Assembly: GCA_030039695.1 (NCBI GenBank)
Contig: JASHVB010000606.1
Span: 1 to 5,113 of the forward strand
Direction of reading: 5' to 3'
DNA: 5,113 bases
Source of the DNA: Acetobacteraceae bacterium
GTDB lineage: Bacteria > Pseudomonadota > Alphaproteobacteria > Acetobacterales > Acetobacteraceae
The notes beneath the pieces are model-generated. The model was given only the letters and a program-made list of their open reading frames with translations, did no database searches and was not told the origin of the DNA. Of the stretch, positions 1 through 5,113 are shown in pieces (within the stretch, counting starts at the first letter, position 1; every line of letters starts with the position of its first letter). The translations under genes and the position numbers were made by a program.

Positions 1-1458
1 CAGTTCAAGACGGAACCGTCAGAAGGCACCGCTGGCCGCTCGATCGCCACGACGCAAGGACGAACACTGGGCGGCTCGAGTTCCATCAACGGCATGATCT
101 ACAATCGCGGCCAGCGTGCCGACTTTGACAACTGGGCACAGCGCGGCAATCGTGGCTGGGGCTATATCGACGTGCTGCCGTATTTCAAGCGCTCCGATCG
201 GCGCATTGGCATCGGCGATGACCGCATCCACGGCCGCAGCGGCAAACTGCCAGTCACTGACATCGACTGGATCCATCCGGTGTGCGAGGCGTTCATTGCC
301 GGCGCGGTTGGCGTGGGCATTCCCCGTTGCGAGGACTATAACAGCGGCGATCACCAGGAAGGCGTCGGCTATTTCCAGCGCGCGATCTATCGCGGCTATC
401 GCCATTCTGCCGCGCGGGTGTTCCTGCATCCGGCCCGCGCCTCGGGGCGGCTGGAGGTGCGCACCGACGCGCGCGCCGCGCAGATTCTGTTCGATGGCTC
501 GCGCGCCGTTGGCGTGCGTTACGTGGACGATCGCGACCGCACGGCGCAGCGGATGGTGAACGCTCGGCGCGAGGTCATCGTGTCATGTGGCACGGCAAAC
601 ACCGCGAAGCTGCTGCAGATGTCCGGGGTTGGCCCGGCGTCGCTGCTGCAGGCGCTGGGCACGCGGGTGGTGGCCGATCTGCCGGTAGGCGAGAATTTCC
701 GCGACCACTATGCCGCGCGCCTGGTGGCCCGGCTGAAGAATGTCCGCACGATCAACGAAATGTCCCACGGCATAGGTCTGGCCGGTCAGATTGCGCGGTG
801 GATCCTCGGCCGGCCATCGATCCTGTCGCTCAGTCCCTCGCTGGTGCACTGGTTCTGGAAGTCGGAGATCGGGTTGGATTATCCGGACCTGCAAGGCGTG
901 TTCACTCCAGCCAGCTTTAAGCAGGGCATTGTGGGATTGTTGGACGACTTTCCAGGCATGACCTGCGGCGTTTGGCAGCACCGGCCGCAAAGCGTCGGCC
1001 ATGTCCGAGCACGGTCGACCGACCCATTCGACGATCCGATCATCCAGCCGAATTATCTGTCCGATCCCATCGACCAGCGCGTTCAGGTGGCGGGAATAAA
1101 GCTGGCGCACAAGCTAATGCACACACTGGAGCTGGCGGCGTTCTTCAACCGTGACGAGCATCCGGCTGATGAGCCGCGCGGCGACGACGAGTGGCTGGAT
1201 TTTCTGCGGCAATGGGGTTCCACCTGCTATCATCTGATAGGCACCGCGCGCATGGGGCCGGCGAACGATCGCACGTCGGTGGTGGACGATAGGCTGCGTG
1301 TGCACGGATTGCACGGGCTGCGCGTGGTGGACGCCTCGATCATGCCGAACATGCCGTCCGCGAACACCTATTGTTCTACCATGATGATAGCGGAGAAGGC
1401 CTCCGACATGATCAGGGGACGTCCGCCGCTGGCGCCGGTGGAGGGGATTGCCGCGTGA
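1..1458 (+). CDS. GMC-family FAD-dependent oxidoreductase (choline/alcohol dehydrogenase-like), 5'-truncated
   Basis: The frame is open from the first base and ends at TGA 1456-1458, giving 485 visible residues. The family usually has about 530-550, so roughly 50 N-terminal residues, including the FAD-binding GxGxxG motif, lie outside the window. Seen in the sequence: GMC signature 1 (GRTLGGSSSINGMIYNRG, fragment residues 20-37), signature 2 (GTANTAKLLQMSGVG, 197-211), and a typical GMC C-terminal domain with RARSTDPFDDPIIQPNYLSDP. The active-site pair appears as His411 (CYHLIGTARMG) and Asn455 (SANTYCSTMMIAEKASD). Their spacing of 44 matches the His-Asn pair known from choline oxidase. Such enzymes oxidise an alcohol to an aldehyde or ketone using FAD and pass electrons to oxygen, a quinone or another acceptor. 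The substrate cannot be read from sequence, so BetA is not assigned. No signal peptide can be judged. A 203-base gap follows before the ATPase gene, so co-transcription with it is uncertain. Confidence 0.93.
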   Translation, partial: QFKTEPSEGTAGRSIATTQGRTLGGSSSINGMIYNRGQRADFDNWAQRGNRGWGYIDVLPYFKRSDRRIGIGDDRIHGRSGKLPVTDIDWIHPVCEAFIAGAVGVGIPRCEDYNSGDHQEGVGYFQRAIYRGYRHSAARVFLHPARASGRLEVRTDARAAQILFDGSRAVGVRYVDDRDRTAQRMVNARREVIVSCGTANTAKLLQMSGVGPASLLQALGTRVVADLPVGENFRDHYAARLVARLKNVRTINEMSHGIGLAGQIARWILGRPSILSLSPSLVHWFWKSEIGLDYPDLQGVFTPASFKQGIVGLLDDFPGMTCGVWQHRPQSVGHVRARSTDPFDDPIIQPNYLSDPIDQRVQVAGIKLAHKLMHTLELAAFFNRDEHPADEPRGDDEWLDFLRQWGSTCYHLIGTARMGPANDRTSVVDDRLRVHGLHGLRVVDASIMPNMPSANTYCSTMMIAEKASDMIRGRPPLAPVEGIAA

Positions 1459-1650
1459 GATAAAAACTCTCCCGCGCGTCGGCCGGAAAAGATCGACAAG
1501 CGAGACGGGCAAGGGCCAGACCACCTTGAACTTCCGTGATGTTCGTCCCCCATCCTCGGCGCCTGAGCGGCTCCACCTCTTCGCTTGCACGGCCGAGGTT
1601 TACATGGCGCCCCATCCGCCCGACACTTGGCGCATTCGCACCTGCAGAAT

Positions 1651-1655
1651 GGGAG
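1651..1655 (+). promoter_or_regulatory. Ribosome binding site setting the GTG start of the MoxR-type ATPase
   Basis: GGGAG lies six bases before GTG 1662. It supports that start over the upstream in-frame ATGs at 1536 and 1539. Those would add 42 low-complexity Arg/Pro/Ser-rich residues with no family resemblance, whereas conserved ATPase sequence (RSTERYIASRDLEVAVNAS) starts right after the GTG. Confidence 0.6.
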
Positions 1656-1661
1656 CCTGGC

Positions 1662-2507
1662 GTGGCCGAATTCAGGAGTACGGAACGTTATATTGCCTCG
1701 CGCGATCTGGAAGTTGCGGTGAACGCCTCGGTGACACTGCAGCGTCCATTGCTGGTGAAGGGCGAGCCCGGCACCGGCAAGACCGTTCTCGCCTATGAAG
1801 TGGCGCAGGCGCTGGGTCATCCCTTGATAGAGTGGCACGTCAAGTCCACCACCAAGGCACAGCATGGCCTCTACGAATATGACGCAGTATCTCGCCTGCG
1901 CGATGGCCAATTGGGCGATCCGCGCGTGCACGACATTGCCAATTACATCGTGCGTGGCAAGCTGTGGGATGCGTTCGATGCCGACGAACCAGTGGTGGTA
2001 TTGATCGACGAAGTGGACAAGGCGGACATCGAGTTTCCCAACGATCTGCTGCTGGAACTCGACCGCATGCAGTTCTTCGTCTACGAGACGCGGCAGACAG
2101 TGGTGGCGAAGCATCGGCCGATTGTCATCATCACGTCCAACAACGAGAAGGAGCTGCCAGATGCATTCCTGCGCCGCTGCTTCTTCCATTACATCCGCTT
2201 TCCGGATCACGACACAATGGATCGCATCGTGCACGCGCATTATCCCGACATCCGCAAGGAACTTGCGCGCGAGGCGATGAATGTGTTCTTCCAGATTCGC
2301 GAGATTCCCAGCCTGAAGAAGAAGCCCGCGACCTCGGAACTTCTGGACTGGCTGAAGCTGCTGATGGTCGAAGATATGCCGATAGAGGCACTGCGCAGCA
2401 ACGAGAAGCATCTGACGATTCCGCCTCTCTACGGCGCTCTGCTGAAGAATGAGCAGGATGTGCACGTGTTCGAGCGGCTGGCGTTCCTGGCAAGGCGTGG
2501 CGGGTGA
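1662..2507 (+). CDS. MoxR-family AAA+ ATPase (CoxD-like)
   Basis: The product has 281 residues from the GTG start, a normal size for a compact MoxR ATPase. It has Walker A GEPGTGKT (34-41), Walker B VVVLIDE (111-117, with Asp116/Glu117), a sensor-1 region ITSNN with Asn160/161, and a following LPDAFLRRC with Arg171/172 in the usual arginine-finger area. MoxR ATPases are cytoplasmic chaperone-like motors that act with VWA-domain partners to mature or insert cofactors into complexes. CoxD acts this way on the active site of CO dehydrogenase. Here the partner is encoded immediately downstream with a 1-base overlap (TGATG), which implies translational coupling and near-equal production. The client is unknown, because no CO-dehydrogenase or methanol-dehydrogenase structural gene is in the window. 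I avoid the symbol coxD since this type of pair is also common outside cox clusters. An in-frame extension to ATG 1536 is possible but less likely. Confidence 0.92.
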   Translation: MAEFRSTERYIASRDLEVAVNASVTLQRPLLVKGEPGTGKTVLAYEVAQALGHPLIEWHVKSTTKAQHGLYEYDAVSRLRDGQLGDPRVHDIANYIVRGKLWDAFDADEPVVVLIDEVDKADIEFPNDLLLELDRMQFFVYETRQTVVAKHRPIVIITSNNEKELPDAFLRRCFFHYIRFPDHDTMDRIVHAHYPDIRKELAREAMNVFFQIREIPSLKKKPATSELLDWLKLLMVEDMPIEALRSNEKHLTIPPLYGALLKNEQDVHVFERLAFLARRGG

Positions 2508-3685
2508 TGTTCGCGAATTTTATCCTGGCACTGCGCAATGCCGGTCTGAATACGTCGATCACCGAATATCTGACGTTGCTCGGTGCGATGAAAGCTGGCG
2601 TGGCGGATTACAGCGTGGACGATTTCTATTATCTAAGCCGTGCCGCTCTGGTGAAGGACGAACGGTATCTCGATCGCTTCGATCGCGTGTTCTCTGAATG
2701 CTTCAAGGGTCTTGAACCGGCGGAAGGTGTGCTGCCGCGCGATCTGGCGGAGGAGTGGCTGCGCAAGTTGGCGGAGAAACTGCTGACGCCGGAGGAGATG
2801 GCGAAGATCGAAGCGCTCGGCGGCTTCCAGGCACTGATGGACCGGCTGCGCGAGCTGTTGGCGGAACAGAAGGGGCGGCATCAGGGCGGTTCGAAATGGA
2901 TCGGTACTGCGGGAACATCGCCGTTCGGCGCCTATGGCTACAATCCCGAAGGCGTGCGCATCGGCCAGCATGAATCCCGACACCGGAGAGCGGTGAAGGT
3001 GTGGGACCGCCGCGATTTCCGCGACCTCGACGACACCGTGGAGCTCGGCACGCGCGGCATGAAACTCGCGTTACGCCGGCTGCGACGTTTTGCGCGGCAG
3101 GGCGCGGCGACAGAGCTGGATTTACCGGACACCATTCGTTCCACCGCCAACAACGCCGGCAGCCTGAATCTGAAAATGGTGCCGGAGCGTCACAACGCGG
3201 TAAAAGTGCTGTTGTGCCTCGACGTCGGTGGTTCTATGGATGACTACGTGAAACTGTCCGAGGAGCTTTTCTCGGCGGTGCGGTCAGAGTTCAAACACCT
3301 GGAATACTTTTACTTCCACAACTGTCCCTACGAACGGCTCTGGAAGCACAACCGTCGGCGGCATGAGGAAGTGGTTTCCACCTGGCAAGTACTGCGCACG
3401 TACGGCCCCGATTACAAGCTGATCTTCGTTGGTGACGCCGCGATGAGTCCGTATGAGATCACCATGCCCGGCGGTTCTGTCGAACATTGGAACGAAGAGG
3501 CCGGCGCCGCCTGGCTGGAACGCCTGACCTTGCATTTCCGCCGCTCAGCCTGGCTCAACCCGACACCGCAACGGAGCTGGGGACATGTGCGCTCGATTCA
3601 GATGGTACGCGATGCAATGGCCGGGTGCATGTTTCCGCTGACCGTGAACGGCATCGACGAAATGGCCCGGGAGCTGAGCCATTGA
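2507..3685 (+). CDS. CoxE-like VWA-domain protein, partner of the MoxR ATPase
   Basis: The product has 392 residues from ATG 2507, and GTG 2504 is an equally possible start one codon earlier. I prefer the ATG because the protein then begins MFANFILALRNAGL, which fits my recollection of how homologues begin. The N-terminal half is helical and charged, with no membrane segment or signal peptide visible, so the protein is probably cytoplasmic. The C-terminal VWA domain starts near residue 230. Its first metal-site motif reads DVGGSM (Asp239 to Met244) rather than the canonical DxSxS. A second acidic motif GDAAMSPYE (Asp310) lies where the later MIDAS Asp is expected. The conserved-looking SEFKHLEYFYFHNCPYERLW and NPTPQRSWGHVRSIQMVRDAM segments fit the CoxE-like (PF05762/COG3825-type) group as I remember it. 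By family precedent it acts as the adaptor or substrate-recognition partner of the ATPase. Its stop overlaps an ATG, but the frame beyond does not look coding. Confidence 0.9.
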   Translation: MFANFILALRNAGLNTSITEYLTLLGAMKAGVADYSVDDFYYLSRAALVKDERYLDRFDRVFSECFKGLEPAEGVLPRDLAEEWLRKLAEKLLTPEEMAKIEALGGFQALMDRLRELLAEQKGRHQGGSKWIGTAGTSPFGAYGYNPEGVRIGQHESRHRRAVKVWDRRDFRDLDDTVELGTRGMKLALRRLRRFARQGAATELDLPDTIRSTANNAGSLNLKMVPERHNAVKVLLCLDVGGSMDDYVKLSEELFSAVRSEFKHLEYFYFHNCPYERLWKHNRRRHEEVVSTWQVLRTYGPDYKLIFVGDAAMSPYEITMPGGSVEHWNEEAGAAWLERLTLHFRRSAWLNPTPQRSWGHVRSIQMVRDAMAGCMFPLTVNGIDEMARELSH

Positions 3686-3755
3686 TGGCGATCCGACCAG
3701 AGGCTGCTGCGGCCGAAGCACGACCGGACGAACGCGGCGCGAGAATTGCCCCTCC

Positions 3756-3866
3756 GCCGTCGTCGCCGGGCGTGACCCGGTCAACGACGCAACGGTCCAT
3801 GCGCCGCAATGAAGCCGGAACGCGAGATCGCTCGCGGACGGCCGGGTCAAGCCCAGCGATGATAGC
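3756..3866. repeat. Degenerate alphaproteobacterial dispersed inverted-repeat element
   Basis: The outer arms 3756-3781 and 3841-3866 are inverted copies matching at 20 of 26 positions. Between them sits a perfect 6-bp stem with a 4-base loop (CGCGAGATCGCTCGCG, 3821-3836). The left arm also contains a local hairpin CCGGG-cgtga-CCCGG (3766-3780). Read on the minus strand, one frame gives QAIIAGLDPAV at the right arm and RVTPGDDGG at the left arm. These closely resemble 'VIAGLDPAIH' and 'RVKPGHDG', the peptides that the widespread non-coding repeat of Alphaproteobacteria spells when translated. That match is from memory, not a search. The element is likely a non-autonomous, REP- or MITE-like palindrome. 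The substitutions relative to the remembered consensus suggest a decayed copy. It lies just after the VWA gene, where such elements are often tolerated. Confidence 0.62.
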
Positions 3867-3935
3867 TTGGCGTCTCGTTCTGTCGGTCCGTGCTGTTGGT
3901 TTGGCCACGCCAGAGAGCCCCTGTCTCGCGGTGCC

Positions 3936-3973
3936 GGCCGCGCTCAGCGGCCACCTCCGCAATCGCCGGGAGG
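3936..3973 (+). other. Two adjacent GC-rich hairpins in the intergenic region
   Basis: GGCCGC-gctca-GCGGCC (3936-3952) is a perfect 6-bp stem with a 5-base loop. One base later CCTCC (3954-3958) can pair with GGAGG (3969-3973) across a 10-base loop. No T-run follows either, so an intrinsic terminator is not supported. They may be part of a structured leader or simply the chance result of high GC. Confidence 0.35.
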
Positions 3974-4081
3974 CGCGGTTCTGGCTGGACCAGGCGAACC
4001 ACTCCATCATTCAGCAAGGTGATGCAATCTTTCGTGGCAGCTTCCGGCAGGTGAACAACCAGCCGACTTGGCAATGCCCGA

Positions 4082-4107
4082 TCTGTCGCCGACAAGGCGC
4101 AGACAGA
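4082..4107 (+). promoter_or_regulatory. Leader hairpin just upstream of the SDR ribosome binding site
   Basis: TCTGTC (4082-4087) pairs with GACAGA (4102-4107). Inside it GCC (4088-4090) pairs with GGC (4096-4098) around the loop GACAA, leaving a three-base bulge (4099-4101). The hairpin ends 10 bases before the Shine-Dalgarno sequence, so it would sit in the 5' leader if transcription starts upstream. Whether it regulates translation or binds a protein at the DNA level cannot be told from one sequence. Confidence 0.35.
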
Positions 4108-4117
4108 GCAACCGTCC

Positions 4118-4124
4118 GGGGAGG
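4118..4124 (+). promoter_or_regulatory. Strong ribosome binding site for the SDR gene
   Basis: GGGGAGG stands five bases before GTG 4130 and decides this non-ATG start. The protein then begins (V/M)ERLGGKVAFITGGG, exactly the expected N-terminus of a classical SDR. Confidence 0.75.
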
Positions 4125-4129
4125 ACGCC

Positions 4130-4876
4130 GTGGAAAGACTCGGTGGCAAGGTGGCATTCATCACTGGCGGCGGCGCCGGCATTGGCCGCGAAACCGCTAT
4201 CCTGTTCGCGCGTGAGGGCGCTCGCGTGGTGGTCGCCGAAATCGACCGCGCCGCTGGCGAGGAGACCGCACATCTCGCCGGCAACGACACGATTGCCATC
4301 CGTACCGACGTCACCGATGAGGCGAGCCTGCGCGCGGCCATCGGCGCCACGATACAGCGTTTCGGCGGCTTGCATGTGCTGCACAACAACGCCGGCGGTT
4401 CCACCCCGCACGACAACAACGTCGTCGAAGCGCCGATCGACGAATTCTGGCGCGCGATCAGGCTCGACTTGTTCGGCACGTTCCTCGGTTGCCGCGTCGG
4501 CATCCCTGAGATCATCCGCTCGGGCGGCGGTTCTGTCATCAACATGTCGTCGAATGTCGCCCTGATGGGCATCGCCGGCCGTGATTGCTACACCGCGGCG
4601 AAGGGGGGCATTGCGGCGATCACCCGATCGATGGCGGTGGAATTCGCGGTGCAGGGCGTGCGCGTGAACGCCATCGCGCCGTCGGCGACGATGACCGAGC
4701 GCGTGCGCAACCTTATGGCCGGCAATGCGGCGATCGACAAGCTTGGCAAGTCGCATTTGCTTGGGCTGATTGAACCGGCCGACATCGCTCAGATGGCGGT
4801 GTTCCTGGCCTCGGATGAATCCCGCATGGTCACCGGTCAAGTCTATCCGGTGGACAGCGGTGTGACGATTTCCTGA
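4130..4876 (+). CDS. Short-chain dehydrogenase/reductase (classical SDR, FabG-like)
   Basis: The product has 248 residues, typical of classical SDRs. It starts at GTG and has a Rossmann fold with cofactor motif TGGGAGIG (12-19). Glu37 at the end of the second strand suggests NAD(H) rather than NADP(H). Further family marks are Asp60-Val61, NNAG (86-89), catalytic Ser141, and YTAAK with Tyr154 and Lys158. Two positions are unusual. The tetrad Asn on helix 4 is Asp113 (RLDLFGT where NLxGT is usual), and the PG turn after the active site reads PS (Pro184-Ser185). The enzyme probably interconverts a hydroxyl and a keto group on a small or CoA-linked substrate in the cytoplasm. The substrate is not deducible, and 'FabG-like' describes only the family. 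The next gene starts 11 bases after the stop, so the two are probably co-transcribed and may share a pathway. The gene likely has its own promoter in the long gap upstream. Confidence 0.92.
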   Translation: MERLGGKVAFITGGGAGIGRETAILFAREGARVVVAEIDRAAGEETAHLAGNDTIAIRTDVTDEASLRAAIGATIQRFGGLHVLHNNAGGSTPHDNNVVEAPIDEFWRAIRLDLFGTFLGCRVGIPEIIRSGGGSVINMSSNVALMGIAGRDCYTAAKGGIAAITRSMAVEFAVQGVRVNAIAPSATMTERVRNLMAGNAAIDKLGKSHLLGLIEPADIAQMAVFLASDESRMVTGQVYPVDSGVTIS

Positions 4877-4887
4877 GCGGGGCAGCC

Positions 4888-5113
4888 ATGAAGATCAAGC
4901 GAGTGGAACACATCGCTATTGCCGTGGAGTCGCTGAAGCAGTCGATCGAGTTACTGCAGGACACGTTCGGGATTCCGCTGGAATACGAAGAGCAGATCGG
5001 GCCTACGCGGCTGGCAATGCTGCCGGTCGGGCAGACCTTCATTGAATTGCTGGAAGGGCAGGGGCCCGATTCCGGTGTTACCCAATGGATTAATAGCAAA
5101 GGCGCCGGGCTGT
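4888..5113 (+). CDS. VOC-fold protein, probable methylmalonyl-CoA epimerase, 3'-truncated
   Basis: The frame starts at ATG 4888 behind a modest GGGG site (4879-4882) and is still open at the window edge. It shows 75 residues of an expected 130-150. The start MKIKRVEHIAIAVESLKQSIELLQDTFGIPLEY and the strand LAMLPVGQTFIELLEG follow the first half of bacterial methylmalonyl-CoA epimerases. The motif PDSGVTQWINSKGAGL corresponds to the conserved 'SPIAKFLEKRGEGIHH' stretch. His8 and Glu53 are at the positions of the first two metal ligands of the VOC fold. The remaining ligands and the catalytic second half are off the edge. The enzyme would interconvert (S)- and (R)-methylmalonyl-CoA in propionyl-CoA breakdown. 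Other VOC proteins, such as glyoxalase-like ones, share the fold, so the specific name is probable rather than certain. It lies 11 bases after the SDR gene, in an apparent operon. Confidence 0.8.
   Translation, partial: MKIKRVEHIAIAVESLKQSIELLQDTFGIPLEYEEQIGPTRLAMLPVGQTFIELLEGQGPDSGVTQWINSKGAGL

Larger units (their letters stand above)
3686..4129. other. Non-coding stretch of 444 bases between the VWA gene and the SDR gene
   Basis: I find no credible gene here. The + frame that opens at ATG 3685 and runs to 4215 is Arg/Pro/Ala-rich, resembles nothing I know, and ends inside the dehydrogenase gene. The minus-strand frames are likewise compositional. The stretch holds a degenerate inverted-repeat element (3756-3866), GC-rich hairpins (3936-3952 and 3954-3973), a leader hairpin (4082-4107) and the ribosome binding site of the next gene. 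No tRNA, rRNA, or T-tract terminator is visible. A promoter for the downstream pair is expected here, but I cannot point to convincing -35/-10 boxes. Confidence 0.65.

Noticed and set aside
1459..1480. GAGA...TCTC pairing around an A-run right after the GMC stop, considered as a terminator
   Set aside because: The stem is only four base pairs and no T-tract follows it.
1526..1627. Possible promoters for the ATPase-VWA pair (TTGAAC at 1526, TTTACA at 1599)
   Set aside because: Neither -35-like hexamer has a credible -10 box at 16-18 bases.
1368..2465. A 365-residue minus-strand open frame opposite the ATPase gene
   Set aside because: It exceeds the ATPase in length but is antisense to a gene with clear Walker A, Walker B and sensor motifs. 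Its translation shows no recognisable domain, and such mirrors are common in GC-rich codon usage.
3555..4010. A minus-strand 151-residue frame across the intergenic repeat
   Set aside because: Its only recognisable peptide content is the translated dispersed repeat, which is known to produce spurious protein annotations. The rest is antisense to the VWA gene.
4068..4096. TTGGCA at 4068 as a -35 box for the SDR operon
   Set aside because: The sequence 16-17 bases downstream (near 4090-4096) does not resemble a -10 hexamer and lies inside the leader hairpin.
3685..4215. A + strand frame whose ATG overlaps the VWA stop (TGATG), as if coupled
   Set aside because: The translation is Arg/Pro/Ala-rich without any domain, crosses the inverted repeat, and runs 86 bases into the SDR gene in another frame.
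4007..4840. A 277-residue minus-strand open frame opposite the SDR gene
   Set aside because: Its composition is His/Arg/Asp-rich and it is the codon-bias shadow of the well-supported SDR gene. No motif or plausible start context was found.

Overview
The window is GC-rich (roughly 60% by eye) and densely coding. Every gene I can support lies on the + strand. Strong Shine-Dalgarno sites, two GTG starts, an overlapping stop/start pair, and an intergenic repeat whose minus-strand translation resembles the 'IAGLDPAIH...RVKPGHD' repeat dispersed through many Alphaproteobacteria together suggest an alphaproteobacterium. This taxonomic call is an inference and I cannot name a genus.

Layout: (1) 1-1458 is the 3' part of a GMC-family FAD-dependent oxidoreductase (choline/alcohol dehydrogenase-like). 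Its N-terminus lies off the left edge. (2) 1459-1661 is a 203-base gap in which I find no convincing promoter or terminator. (3) 1662-2507 encodes a MoxR-type AAA+ ATPase (CoxD-like). (4) 2507-3685 encodes a CoxE-like VWA-domain protein whose start overlaps the ATPase stop. The two form a translationally coupled module of the kind that assembles or activates other protein complexes. (5) 3686-4129 is a 444-base non-coding stretch. It holds a degenerate 111-base inverted-repeat element, several GC-rich hairpins and the leader of the next gene. (6) 4130-4876 encodes a classical short-chain dehydrogenase/reductase with an unusual Asp at the usual catalytic Asn position. (7) 4888 to the right edge is the start of a VOC-fold protein that looks like methylmalonyl-CoA epimerase.

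The two enzyme genes at the right are 11 bases apart and probably form one operon, which may deal with acyl-CoA or hydroxy-acid metabolism. The ATPase/VWA pair has no visible client: none of the CO-dehydrogenase structural genes that accompany the cox versions lies in the window. The flanking oxidoreductases are candidates only by proximity. I see no convincing undescribed system. The points most worth a second look are the orphan MoxR-VWA pair with its altered MIDAS motif, the decayed repeat, and the structured leader of the SDR gene.
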